A stretch of 64,000 bases of DNA from DASWOJ01 sp964242415 (GTDB taxonomy: Bacteria; Pseudomonadota; Alphaproteobacteria; Acetobacterales; Acetobacteraceae): assembly GCA_964242415.1 (NCBI GenBank), contig CAXTAT010000004.1, positions 62,001-126,000 on the forward strand, in the 5' to 3' direction. The translations under genes were made by a program, and so were the position numbers. This document shows positions 56,146 through 64,000 of this stretch, one piece after another. A model generated the notes under the pieces. It was not told the DNA's origin. It was given only the letters and a program-made list of their open reading frames with translations, and ran no database searches. Numbering within the stretch: the first letter of the stretch is position 1; the number at the start of each line of letters is the position of its first letter.

Positions 56146-57165
56146 ATGCGCCCCTTCGTCTATGAGCGCGCCGACGACGCACGCTCCGCCGTGCGCCTTG
56201 CCGCCCCCGGCCCGGCCGGCAAGCTGCCGCCGACCGCAGCGCCCGCCCAGTTCATCGCCGGCGGCACGCAGATGCTCGACCTGATGAAGCTGGACTCCAT
56301 GCAGCCGGCCACCCTGGTCGATGTCAACGGCCTAGCCGCCGAACACTCGGCCATCGAGGTCACCCCGGGCGGCCTGCGCCTGGGCGCGCTGGTGCGGATG
56401 AGCGACCTGGCCGCGCACCCCGCCGTGCAGCGGGACTACCCCGTGATCGCCCAGACCATGTCCATGGCCGCCAGCGCGCAGTTGCGGCAGATGGCGAGCC
56501 TGGCCGGCAACATGCTGCAGCGCACCCGCTGCCAGTACTTCCGCGACCCGAGCTGGGCCGCCTGCAACAAGCGCGTACCCGGCACCGGATGCGCCGCGCT
56601 GGACGGCGTGAACCGCAAGCATGCCGTGCTGGGCGTCAGCGAGTATTGCATCGCCGACTATGGCGGCGATTTCGGCCAGGCGCTGGTGGCGCTGAGTGCC
56701 GAGGTGCAGACACAGCGCGAGGGCGGTGGCCGCACCATCTCGTTCGAGCAACTGCACACCGGCCCCGAGGAGCCAAGCCGCGAGACCGTGCTGCTGCCAG
56801 GCGAGTTGATCACCGCCATCATCGTCCCAGCGGGTCCATGGACCCGCCGGTCGGTGTACGTGAAGGTGCGGGACCGCGAGTCCTATGCCTATGGCCTGGC
56901 CACGGCCGCCGTCGCGCTGGACCTGCGCGACGGCGTGGTGAACGAGGCGCGGATCGGCCTGGGCGCGGTGTCCTACAAGCCCCTGCGCGCCCACGCCGCC
57001 GAGAACTTCCTGCGCGGCAAGCGGCTGGACGAGCTGACCGCCGCCGCCGCCGCCCACACCGCTTTCCTGGGCGCGCAGCCCCGCCGCGACAACGCCTACA
57101 AGGTCGAGCTTGGCCAGCGCACCCTGGTGCGCGCGCTGATGCAGGCCAGCCTGCTGCCCGCTTGA
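56146..57165 (+). CDS. paoB: Aldehyde oxidoreductase FAD subunit (PaoB-like, extra 4Fe-4S cluster)
   Basis: A 339-aa FAD subunit. FAD motifs are FIAGGTQMLDLMKLD (about residues 36-50) and LRQMASLAGNMLQRTRC. The insertion RCQYFRDPSWAACNKRVPGT with Cys129, Cys140 and Cys149, plus a further Cys at 168 (SEYCIADYGG), matches the additional [4Fe-4S] cluster found in PaoB and its relatives and absent in CoxM (compare the gene at 2846). It has no signal of its own and is exported with PaoA. 18 bp separate it from paoC. Confidence 0.93.
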   Translation: MRPFVYERADDARSAVRLAAPGPAGKLPPTAAPAQFIAGGTQMLDLMKLDSMQPATLVDVNGLAAEHSAIEVTPGGLRLGALVRMSDLAAHPAVQRDYPVIAQTMSMAASAQLRQMASLAGNMLQRTRCQYFRDPSWAACNKRVPGTGCAALDGVNRKHAVLGVSEYCIADYGGDFGQALVALSAEVQTQREGGGRTISFEQLHTGPEEPSRETVLLPGELITAIIVPAGPWTRRSVYVKVRDRESYAYGLATAAVALDLRDGVVNEARIGLGAVSYKPLRAHAAENFLRGKRLDELTAAAAAHTAFLGAQPRRDNAYKVELGQRTLVRALMQASLLPA

Positions 57166-57183
57166 TGCCCGCTTGACCGAGGT

Positions 57184-59562
57184 ATGACCATGGCCGACAC
57201 CCCGACCGCCGCTCCCACGATCGAGATCATGCCGCAGGGCGCCCCGCCCAGCGCCGCCCAGCCCAACTTCGGCCTGCCCACCACCCGCGTCGAGGGCCGG
57301 CAGAAGGTGACGGGGACGGCCCGCTACGGCTCCGACTTTCCGGCGCAGGCGCACGCCTACCTGGTGACCAGCTCCATCGCCCGTGGCCGCATCACCGACA
57401 TCAACGAGGCCGACACCCGCCGCGTGCCCGGCGTGCTCGACATCCTGACCCACCGCAACGTCGGCGACCGGGTGAAGCCCGGCAAGGTGTTCGAGCAGCA
57501 GGGCTACATGGGCACCACCATCGCCCCGCTCGCCTCCGACTGGGTGCAGCATGACGGGCAGATCGTCGCCCTGGTGGTCGCCGACACCTTCGAGGCCGCG
57601 CGCGAGGGCGCCCATCGCCTGAAGGTCGCCTATGCCGAGGAGACGCCGTCCGCGGGCTTTGACAGCCCCGGCGTGACCGTGCAAACCGCCGAGGAAGCGC
57701 AGTCATCCTCCCGCGAGGGCGACGCCGGCGGCGAGGAAAAGCCCAAGGTCGGCGACGCCGCGGCGGCCCTGGCGGCGGCGGCGGTCAAGGTCGATGCCCA
57801 CTATGAGACCCCGATCCAGCACCACAACACCCTGGAGCTGTACGTCACCACCGCCGAATGGACCGGCGGCAAGCTGACCGTCTGGGAGTCGTCGCAGAAC
57901 ATGCAGGGCTTCAAGTTCGGCCTCGCCGAGCAGTTGAGCCTGGACCCGGCCGACGTGCGGATCATCTCGCCCCTCGTCGGCGGCGGCTTCGGCTCCCGCG
58001 GGTCGCTGACGCAGCGCACGGCGCTGGTGGCGCTGGCGGCGCAGCGGGTCGGGCAGCCCGTGCGGCTGGAGGCCACGCGCGACCAGGGCTACACCATCGC
58101 CACCTACCGCGCCGAGACCCGGCACCGCATCCGCCTCGGCGCCTCGCCCGACGGCAAGCTGCAGGCGCTGATCCACGAGGGCTGGGAGGTCACGTCGCGC
58201 CCGGACAACTACAAGGTCGCCGGCACCGACGCGACGACGCGGCTGTATGCCTGCCCGAACGTGGACTCCGAGGTGTCGATGGTTCATGCGGACCGCAACA
58301 CGCCGGGCTTCATGCGCTCGCCGCCGGAAATCCCCTATATGTTCGCCCTCGAATCCGCGATGGACGAGTTGGCGGTGGCGCTGAAGATGGACCCGGTCGA
58401 GTTGCGCCGGGTGAACGACACCATGCAGGAGCCGATCAAGGGCCTGCCCTACACGTCCCGGCACATGGCGGCCTGCTTCGACGCCGCCGCCAAGGAGTTC
58501 GGCTGGTCCAAGCGCAACCCGCAGCCCGGCAGCACGCGGGACGGCGACTGGCTGATCGGCTGGGGCTGCGCCACCTCGGCCTATCCGACCAACATGGGCG
58601 CCGCGACCGCGCGCGTCCGCCTGGCCCCTGGCGGCGCGGTGCTGGTGCAGACCTCGGCGCACGAGATCGGCACCGGCGTCACCACCGCCCTCGCCCTGAC
58701 CGCGGTCGGCGGCCTGGGCGTGCCGCTGGACCGCGTTACGGTCGAGTTGGGCGACAGCGCCTTGCCGCCTGCGCCGGTCTCCGGCGGGTCCAACAGCACC
58801 GCCAGCATCTGCACCGTCGTCGCCAAGGCGTGCGCCGAGATCCGCGACCGCATCGCCCAGGCGGCCACCCGTGCGCCGGACGGCCCGTTCCACGGCGCTG
58901 ACCCCGGCATGCTGCGCCTGGTTGACGGCGCGCTGCGTGGGGTGGACGGCGTGAACGAGCCGCTCGACAAGGCACTGAGCCGCACCACGCCCGGCGCCAT
59001 CGAGGCCTATGCCGAGAACATCCCGCATGGGGTCAAGCCGGACGGGCTGCAAATGCTGTACCGGGGCCAGGGCAAGCTGGTGGGCGGCGCCAAGCTGAAG
59101 GACCGGATGCAGTTCGCCTTCGGCGCGCAGTTCGTCGAGGTGCGGGTGCACGTGCGGACGCGGGAAATCCGCGCGACCCGCATGGTGGGCGCGTTCGCCT
59201 CTGGCAAGATCGTGAACCCGAAGGCGGCCAAAAGCCAGCTCATGGGCGGGCAGATCTGGGGCATCGGCGCGGCGCTGCACGAGGCAACGGAGATCGACCC
59301 ACGTGCGGCGCGCTACTACAACGATGACTTGGCCGAGTACTATATTCCCGTCAACGCCGACATCGACCAGGTGACGACGATCCTGGTGTCGGAGGACGAT
59401 CACGAGGTGAACCCTCTCGGCATCAAGGGCCTGGGCGAGCTGGGCAACGTCGGGCTGAACGCCGCGGTGGCGAATGCCGTGTACCATGCCACGGGCGTTC
59501 GGGTGCGGACGCTGCCGATCCGGCTGGAGAAGCTGCTGGACGCCCCGGCGGTGCAGACCTAA
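57184..59562 (+). CDS. paoC: Aldehyde oxidoreductase molybdenum-cofactor subunit (PaoC-like)
   Basis: A 792-aa catalytic subunit. Mo-site segments are SPLVGGGFGSRGS (about residue 265), NTPGFMRSPPEIPYMFALES and the catalytic Glu at about residue 752 in GIKGLGELGNVG. These are PaoC/YagR features; the oxidised substrates are usually aromatic aldehydes. There is no signal peptide; it travels with PaoA. The start at 57184 is preceded by GAGGT. It may yield aromatic acids such as 4-hydroxybenzoate in the periplasm, which PobA (convergent, 155 bp away) could then use. Confidence 0.93.
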   Translation: MTMADTPTAAPTIEIMPQGAPPSAAQPNFGLPTTRVEGRQKVTGTARYGSDFPAQAHAYLVTSSIARGRITDINEADTRRVPGVLDILTHRNVGDRVKPGKVFEQQGYMGTTIAPLASDWVQHDGQIVALVVADTFEAAREGAHRLKVAYAEETPSAGFDSPGVTVQTAEEAQSSSREGDAGGEEKPKVGDAAAALAAAAVKVDAHYETPIQHHNTLELYVTTAEWTGGKLTVWESSQNMQGFKFGLAEQLSLDPADVRIISPLVGGGFGSRGSLTQRTALVALAAQRVGQPVRLEATRDQGYTIATYRAETRHRIRLGASPDGKLQALIHEGWEVTSRPDNYKVAGTDATTRLYACPNVDSEVSMVHADRNTPGFMRSPPEIPYMFALESAMDELAVALKMDPVELRRVNDTMQEPIKGLPYTSRHMAACFDAAAKEFGWSKRNPQPGSTRDGDWLIGWGCATSAYPTNMGAATARVRLAPGGAVLVQTSAHEIGTGVTTALALTAVGGLGVPLDRVTVELGDSALPPAPVSGGSNSTASICTVVAKACAEIRDRIAQAATRAPDGPFHGADPGMLRLVDGALRGVDGVNEPLDKALSRTTPGAIEAYAENIPHGVKPDGLQMLYRGQGKLVGGAKLKDRMQFAFGAQFVEVRVHVRTREIRATRMVGAFASGKIVNPKAAKSQLMGGQIWGIGAALHEATEIDPRAARYYNDDLAEYYIPVNADIDQVTTILVSEDDHEVNPLGIKGLGELGNVGLNAAVANAVYHATGVRVRTLPIRLEKLLDAPAVQT

Positions 59563-59565
59563 CTG

Positions 59566-59710
59566 CTCCTTCTCCCTTCGGGAGAGGGCCGGGGTGAGGG
59601 CGGCGGCAAGCGCCTAACTTGCCGGGGAAGCGCGGCATCCGTGCCTAAACAGGCGGGGTTTGGCCCTCTCACCCTCCCTCACCCCGGCCCTCTCCCGGAG
59701 GGAGAGGGAG
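59566..59710. repeat. REPIN-like element copy 6
   Basis: A 145-bp element with a slightly altered left arm (CTCCTTCTCCCTTCGGGAGA) and a standard right arm. Its core differs from copies 1-3. It lies exactly between the convergent paoC and pobA genes, starting 3 bp after the paoC stop and ending 7 bp before the pobA stop, so its hairpins may act as a two-way transcript end. Confidence 0.82.
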
Positions 59711-59717
59711 CAGCGAG

Positions 59718-60890
59718 TCAGAGCACCAGTGGTAGCCCCACATAGTTCTCCGCCAGCGCCGCCGCGGCCTCTCGCGACGACGTGACGTAGTCCAGTTCGG
59801 CCAGTTGCACCCGACGGTCGAAGTCCGACGCGCCCTCGAAGCGGTGGAACAGCGTCGTCATCCACCAGGAGAACCGCTGCACCTTCCAAATCCGCCGCAG
59901 CGCCGCCGCCGAGTAGCCCTGCAGCCCCGCATCATCGCCCGACCCGTACCAGCGCTCCACCGCACGGGCCAGCAGGATCACGTCGCCGATGGCGGAGTTC
60001 ATGCCCTTCGCCCCCGTGGGCGGCACGATGTGCGCCGCGTCCCCGGCCAGGAACAGCCGTCCGCACTGCATGGGCTCGGCCACATAGGACCGCATCGGCG
60101 TCACCGACTTCTGGAACACCCGCCCGGTCTGCAGGGTGAAGCCGTCGCTGGCCAGGCGCACCGACAGCTCCGACCAAACCCGGTCGTCGCTCCAGGCCTC
60201 AGCGTCCTCATCGGGCGCGCATTGCAGGTACATCCGCTGCACCGTGGGCGAGCGTTGCGAGCACAGGGCGAAGCCGCGCTCATGGTTGGCATAGATCAGC
60301 TCGTGCGAGCTGGCCGGCGCGTCCGCCAGGATGCCCAGCCAGCCGAACGGGTATACCCGGTCATACCCCCGCCACGACCCCGGCGGCAGGGCAGGGCGGC
60401 AGACGCCATGGAACCCGTCGCACCCGGCGATCAGGTCGCAACTCAGCACCTGAGCCTGGCCGTCGTGCACGAAGCGGACCTGGGGCGTCCCGGACTCGAA
60501 CCCCTCCACCATCACGTCCGAGCAGTCGAACAGCGGCGGCGCGCCGGCGTCGATGCGGGCGGCGATCAGGTCGCGCACCACCTCGTGCTGGCCATAGACC
60601 ATGACGCTATGCCCCACGAGGTCCTGGAAGTCGATCCGGTGCAGCACCCCGCCGAACAGCAGTTGCGTGCCCTCGTGCGGCAGGCCCTCCCGGTGCATGC
60701 GGGCGCCCAGCCCGGCCTGGTCCATCATGTCAACGACATGGTGCTCCAGCACGCCGGCGCGGATGCGGTTCTCGATGTAATCGCGGGACCGGCTCTCGAC
60801 TACCACCGAGCGGATGCCTGCCAGGTGCAGCAAGTGCGCGAGCATCAGCCCTGCCGGGCCGGCGCCGATGATGGCGACTTGGGTTTGCAT
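59718..60890 (-). CDS. pobA: 4-hydroxybenzoate 3-monooxygenase PobA
   Basis: A 390-aa FAD monooxygenase converting 4-hydroxybenzoate to protocatechuate with NADPH and O2. N-terminal FAD motif VAIIGAGPAGLMLAHLLHLAG, the PobA-typical RIRAGVLEHHVVDMM, the DG motif CDGFHGVCRPALP, and GDAAHIVPPTGAKGMNSAIG near residue 285 are all present. Length is as in characterised PobA (about 390 aa). AGGAGG lies 8 bp upstream of the ATG at 60890. The gene is convergent with the aldehyde oxidoreductase operon and may supply its next step. No PobR regulator is next to it. Confidence 0.94.
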   Translation of the reverse strand: MQTQVAIIGAGPAGLMLAHLLHLAGIRSVVVESRSRDYIENRIRAGVLEHHVVDMMDQAGLGARMHREGLPHEGTQLLFGGVLHRIDFQDLVGHSVMVYGQHEVVRDLIAARIDAGAPPLFDCSDVMVEGFESGTPQVRFVHDGQAQVLSCDLIAGCDGFHGVCRPALPPGSWRGYDRVYPFGWLGILADAPASSHELIYANHERGFALCSQRSPTVQRMYLQCAPDEDAEAWSDDRVWSELSVRLASDGFTLQTGRVFQKSVTPMRSYVAEPMQCGRLFLAGDAAHIVPPTGAKGMNSAIGDVILLARAVERWYGSGDDAGLQGYSAAALRRIWKVQRFSWWMTTLFHRFEGASDFDRRVQLAELDYVTSSREAAAALAENYVGLPLVL

Positions 60891-60919
60891 GGGACCGACC
60901 TCCTGCCCGCGCCGGCCGG

Positions 60920-62208
60920 TCAGGGCGCCGCGGCCGGGCCAGCTTGCCCGACGCCGAGCGCCGCCGCCAGACGGTTCCAGGCGGCGGAGTCGCCGGGGAT
61001 GCCGAAGCGGAGGCGGGCCGGGGTGTCGGCAAAGCTGCGGACCAGGATGCCAGCCTGGCCCAGGCGGCCGGCCCATCCGGCGGCATCGGCGGCCTCGGCC
61101 AAGCGGAACAGCACGGTTCCGCCCACGATATGCAGCCCGGCCCGGGTCAGCAGGTGGTCGAGCGCCGCCGTATCGCCCCGCAACCGCGCCGCTGCGGCGT
61201 CGCGCCAGGCGGTGTCCTGCAGCGCCATGGCGCCAATGTGCAGCGCTGGGCCGCTGACGGCCCAGGGACCGAGCGCCGTGCGGATCAGCGCCGCGTGGTC
61301 CGGGAGGGCTAAGGCGAAGCCGAGCCGCAGGCCGGCCAGGCCGTACGCCTTGCCGAAGGAGCGCAGCACGATCACGCCGGGTAGGGGCAGGTACGGCGCG
61401 AGGCTATTGGCGGCCTCGAAGTCGGCGAAGGCCTCGTCCACGACGAGCAGGCCGTTGCGCGCGGCCTGCTGCTCCGCCAGGGCGAGCAAGGATGGCGCCG
61501 AGATGCGGCAGCCGTCGGGATTATTGGGATTACAAAGGACAAGGGCGTCTCCCTCTCCCNNNNNNNNNNNNNNNNNNNNNNNNNNNNNNNNNNNNNNNNN
61601 NNNNNNNNNNNNNNNNNNNNNNNNNNNNNNNNNNNNNNNNNNNNNNNNNNNNNNNNNNNGCGGCAGCCGTCGGGATTATTGGGATTACAAAGGACAAGGG
61701 CGTCTCCCTCTCCCTCCGCGAGAGGGCCGGGGTGAGGGGGTCTTGCGGCGCAATCCCCGGCCCGGGACAGCCCCGCTGCGGTCGAACCGGACGTGCCCCG
61801 CTCCGCAGCGAAGACCCCCTCACCCCGGCCCTCTCCCGGAGGGAGAGGGAGAAGCGTCACGGCCGATCCCGCATTGCGCCAGGCTGCGGCGTGCTCGGCA
61901 TAGGTAGGGCCGAGGATGGTTGCCCTGGAACAGGGGAACAGCCGCGGCAGCAGGCTGATCAGCACCTGCGTGCCCGGCGCAGCCACGATCATCGCCGGGT
62001 CGGCAACGCCATACGCGCGGGCGGCGGCGCATTGCAGCGCGTCCAGCTCCTCCGGTTCCGGCAGGCGCGTGAACGCTGTCGAGGACAGGGGTGGGACCTG
62101 ATACGGCACCGGGTTGATCCCGGTGGACAGGTCGATGAACGGCTCCGGCGCACCCGGGAACCGCCGCCGGGCTGCGGCGAGCCGGCCGCCATGCTCAATG
62201 GCTTCCAT
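60920..62208 (-). CDS. cobD: Threonine-phosphate decarboxylase (CobD/CobC), containing a REPIN and an assembly gap
   Basis: PLP enzyme making (R)-1-amino-2-propanol phosphate, the cobalamin linker precursor. N-terminal HGG, DLSTGINPVPY, VAAPGTQVLISLLPRLFP, then LCNPNNPDG, LLVVDEAFADF and the PLP Lys in LRSFGKAYGLAGLRLGFA are all recognisable. Between AAAWRNAGSAVT and GDALVLCNPNNPDG about 50 residues are REPIN copy 7 read in frame (PLPPGEGRGEG...RPPHPGPLAEGEG). 100 Ns lie inside, flanked by an exact 55-bp repeat; removing one repeat and the Ns (155 bp) joins the two halves in one frame with 377 codons and the expected sequence (NPNNPDGCRISAPSLLALAE). So the gene is probably intact. Confidence 0.88.
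61505..61559. repeat. 55-bp exact duplicate, left copy (flanks N gap)
   Basis: These 55 bases recur exactly at 61660-61714. Both copies encode the cobD segment around CNPNNPDGC. A duplication of this exact length on both sides of a gap is what overlapping contig ends left unmerged would look like (55 is a usual de Bruijn k value). Confidence 0.85.
61560..61659. other. Assembly gap (100 N)
   Basis: Exactly 100 undetermined bases, the usual filler for a gap of unknown size. The left contig breaks inside the first bases of a REPIN arm, a repeat likely to break assemblies. Real missing sequence is unlikely; see the flanking duplication. Confidence 0.9.
61660..61714. repeat. 55-bp exact duplicate, right copy (flanks N gap)
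   Basis: Identical to 61505-61559. Its last 11 bases are the beginning of REPIN copy 7, so the repeat arm is present in full only on this side. Confidence 0.85.
61704..61851. repeat. REPIN-like element copy 7, inside cobD
   Basis: A 148-bp element with the common arms (CTCCCTCTCCCTCCGCGAGA on the left, one base changed) and a core beginning GTCTTGCGGCGCAAT as in copy 4. Unlike the other copies it lies within a gene. Read on the minus strand it has no stop codon in the cobD frame and adds about 50 residues between two conserved parts of the enzyme. Confidence 0.85.
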
Positions 62209-62236
62209 CGGCGCGGCGTGGTCTAACCCGGGTTCG

Positions 62237-63199
62237 ATGACAGCCCTCCTCCATCCCGGCCTGGCCGCCGGCGCGTTGCTGGTCGAGGCCGCGGCGGGAT
62301 ACCCCGGTTCGGTGTTCCGCGCCATCCGGCACCCCGTCGTATGGATCGGCGCGCTGATCGGCTGGCTGGACCAGCGCCTGAACCTGGAAACCCTGGCAGA
62401 CCCCGTCCGCAGGCGACGCGGCGTCCTGGCCGTCATCGCCCTGCTCGCGTGTAGCGCCGGCCCGGCGGCCTTGGCGCAGGCCGTGGTGCCCTGGCCGCTG
62501 CTGGTCGTGCTGGCCAGCAGCCTCCTGGCCCAGCGCAGCCTATACGGCTTCGTCGGCGCGGTCGGCTCGGCGCTGCGCGAGGGCGGCCTGCCGGCGGGCC
62601 GCACCGCCGTCGCCCACATCGTCGGCCGCAACCCCGCCACGCTGGACGAGGCCGCAGTAGTCCGCGCCGCCATCGAGAGCCTGGCCGAGAACTTCTCCGA
62701 CGGCATCGTCGCCCCGGCGATCTGGTGCGTGCTGCTCGGCCTGCCCGGCATCGCCGCCTACAAGGCCGTCAATACCGCCGACAGCATGATCGGCCACCTG
62801 ACGCCGCGCCATCGTGTGTTCGGCTGGGCGGCGGCGCGATTGGATGACTGGATCAACCTGCCGGCCTCGCGCCTGTCCGCCGGGTGGATCGTGCTGGCCG
62901 CCTGCCTGCACCGTGGCGCCTCCCCCAGCGGGGCGCTGCGGGCGGTGGCGCGGGACGCGGGCCGGCACCGCTCGCCGAACGCCGGCTGGCCGGAGGCGGC
63001 GATGGCCGGGGCGCTCGGCCTGCGCTTGGCGGGTCCGCGCACCTATGGCGATGTGCGGGTGGATGACGCCTGGATGGGCGATGGGCGCGCCGGCGCGACC
63101 CTGCCCGACCTGGGCCGCGCCCTGGCGCTGTACCGCACGGCCTGCGCCCTGCAGGTCGGCGCGGCCGTGCTGCTATGGGCCGCTACCGCGCGAGGCTGA
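62237..63199 (+). CDS. cbiB: Adenosylcobinamide-phosphate synthase CbiB (CobD in Pseudomonas nomenclature)
   Basis: A 320-aa inner-membrane enzyme that attaches aminopropanol phosphate (made by the divergent cobD product) to adenosylcobyric acid. Several hydrophobic segments and family motifs are visible: HPVVWIGALIGWLDQRLN, RNPATLDEAAVVRAAIESLA with ENFSDGIVAPAIW, YKAVNTADSMIGHLTPRH and DDWINLPASRLSA near the middle. The ATG at 62237 is 28 bp from the divergent cobD start. Its 3' end overlaps the convergent cobQ gene by 17 bp. Confidence 0.95.
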   Translation: MTALLHPGLAAGALLVEAAAGYPGSVFRAIRHPVVWIGALIGWLDQRLNLETLADPVRRRRGVLAVIALLACSAGPAALAQAVVPWPLLVVLASSLLAQRSLYGFVGAVGSALREGGLPAGRTAVAHIVGRNPATLDEAAVVRAAIESLAENFSDGIVAPAIWCVLLGLPGIAAYKAVNTADSMIGHLTPRHRVFGWAAARLDDWINLPASRLSAGWIVLAACLHRGASPSGALRAVARDAGRHRSPNAGWPEAAMAGALGLRLAGPRTYGDVRVDDAWMGDGRAGATLPDLGRALALYRTACALQVGAAVLLWAATARG

Positions 63200-64000
63200 G
63201 CAGACGGTCCACGTCGATGTGCGCCTCCAGATGCGCGGCGAGGGCGTCCAGCACCGCCTCGACCCCGGCCTCATACCCGCGTCCGGAGGGGGCGGCGCCC
63301 AAACGCCGCAGCCAGGCATTGCGCTGGTCGTCGCACGCGAACAGCCCGTGCACGGTGGTGCCGCAGACCAGCCCATCGCCGCTGCACGCCCCCTCCGTGC
63401 TGCCATCCGCCAAGTGCAGCAGGGGCGTGGCGGCGTCCGGGCCGGTGGTGCGGCCGATATGCATCTCGTAACCATTGAAGGCCACGCCATCGGCGCAGGA
63501 TCGGCCAGACGCTTCCGCCAACCGTTTCTCGCCGGTCAGGATCGTCTCCACGTCCAGCAGGCCCAGGCCGGCGACGCGCCCCGCCGGGCCTTCCATGCCT
63601 CCAGGGTCGTCGATCGCCGCGCCCAGCATCTGGTAGCCGCCGCACAGCCCCAGCACACGCCCGCCCCGGCGGTGGTGCGCCCGCAGGTCGCCCTCCCATC
63701 CCGCCGCACGGAAGGCTGCGAGGTCGGCGATGGTCGCCTTCGACCCCGGCAGGATCACCAGGTCGCACACTGGCAGCGGCGTGCCCGGCTGCACCATCGT
63801 CAGCTCCACGCCGGGTTCGGCCAGCAAGGGGTCGAGGTCGTCGAAGTTGCTGATGCACGGCAGCACCGGCACCGCGATCCGTACCCGAGCGCCCGGCCGG
63901 CGCGGTCCGGCGGCCCCGGCGGCCAGGTCGGACGCATCCTCCGCCGGCAGCCGCGCCGCGTCGGGGAAGAACGGCACTAGCCCGAGCGCCGGCCAGCCGG
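63183..64000 (-). CDS. cobQ: Cobyric acid synthase CobQ/CbiP (partial, N-terminus beyond window)
   Basis: The C-terminal 272 codons of cobyric acid synthase, which amidates four side chains of adenosylcobyrinic acid diamide using glutamine. The class I glutaminase domain has the nucleophile Cys in VLGLCGGYQMLG and a His in TTVHGLFACD. PGSKATIADLAAFRAAGW and FNGYEMHIGRTTG are CobQ-typical. The visible N-terminal end GWPALGLVPFFPDAARLPAE is the linker from the missing ATP-binding domain. It overlaps the cbiB 3' end by 17 bp on the opposite strand. Confidence 0.94.
   Translation of the reverse strand, partial: GWPALGLVPFFPDAARLPAEDASDLAAGAAGPRRPGARVRIAVPVLPCISNFDDLDPLLAEPGVELTMVQPGTPLPVCDLVILPGSKATIADLAAFRAAGWEGDLRAHHRRGGRVLGLCGGYQMLGAAIDDPGGMEGPAGRVAGLGLLDVETILTGEKRLAEASGRSCADGVAFNGYEMHIGRTTGPDAATPLLHLADGSTEGACSGDGLVCGTTVHGLFACDDQRNAWLRRLGAAPSGRGYEAGVEAVLDALAAHLEAHIDVDRLLSLAR

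Noticed and set aside
61560..61659. The N stretch as a real missing segment that breaks cobD
   Set aside because: The exact 55-bp duplication on both sides and the perfect frame and motif join after collapse favour an assembly artefact.
59805..61907. A 700-codon open frame antisense to pobA and cobD
   Set aside because: It runs through the N gap and has no recognisable domain; the opposite strand has pobA and cobD with full motif sets.

Overview
The window is about 70% G+C DNA with tightly packed genes. It looks like a chromosomal segment of an alphaproteobacterium, probably Rhodospirillales/Acetobacteraceae. That placement is inferred from base composition, the wealth of Liv-type ABC importers and molybdenum hydroxylases, and the cobalamin gene set; no rRNA or marker gene is present to prove it. 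No tRNA, rRNA, CRISPR array or intact transposase was seen.

Layout. 1-2.5 kb: a LysR regulator (cut by the window edge), a flavin reductase, a cyclase-family hydrolase and a VOC protein. 2.8-6.5 kb: a three-subunit molybdenum hydroxylase (FAD, 2Fe-2S, Mo). 6.9-11.4 kb: Liv-type importer A. 11.7-14.7 kb: a luciferase-like monooxygenase and two head-to-head beta-hydroxyacid dehydrogenases. 14.9-22.3 kb: importer B flanked by a CocE-type hydrolase and an ACMSD-type amidohydrolase, preceded by five 29-bp palindromic repeats. 22.5-23.2 kb: an acetyltransferase remnant and a GFA protein, both of lower G+C. 23.4-29.6 kb: an FAD monooxygenase, TetR, a PuuE-like deacetylase, an XRE-cupin regulator and, divergently, an alpha/beta hydrolase plus MFS transporter. 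29.6-37.4 kb (minus strand): importer C (with a permease-ATPase fusion), a DUF1028 protein and a long amidase. 38.2-41.0 kb: furA-katG of lower G+C. 41.3-47.0 kb (minus): RecD2-like helicase and topoisomerase III with two small genes. 47.5 kb: a PEP-CTERM protein. 48.5-54.2 kb (minus): importer D (with a fused double permease). 54.5-60.9 kb: a class II aldolase, a PaoABC-type periplasmic aldehyde oxidoreductase and pobA. 60.9-64.0 kb: cobalamin genes cobD(cobC), cbiB and cobQ (partial).

How it fits together. Most of the window reads as a catabolic region. Four importers, each next to different hydrolases, oxygenases or Mo enzymes, would bring in small carbonyl, amide or aromatic compounds. 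Amidase, amidohydrolase, flavin and molybdenum enzymes would then degrade them. PaoABC followed by PobA suggests aromatic aldehyde to 4-hydroxybenzoate to protocatechuate. The Mo hydroxylase, DHPH-like monooxygenase, C-C hydrolase-like protein and amidase together raise the possibility of N-heterocycle breakdown; this is an inference.

The most unusual structural feature is a family of seven REPIN-like elements of about 145 bp. Each has two inverted REP-type hairpin arms around a core. Six are intergenic. The seventh lies in frame inside cobD, next to a 100-N assembly gap flanked by an exact 55-bp duplication. Collapsing that duplication restores a single cobD reading frame, so the gap is very probably an assembly artefact.
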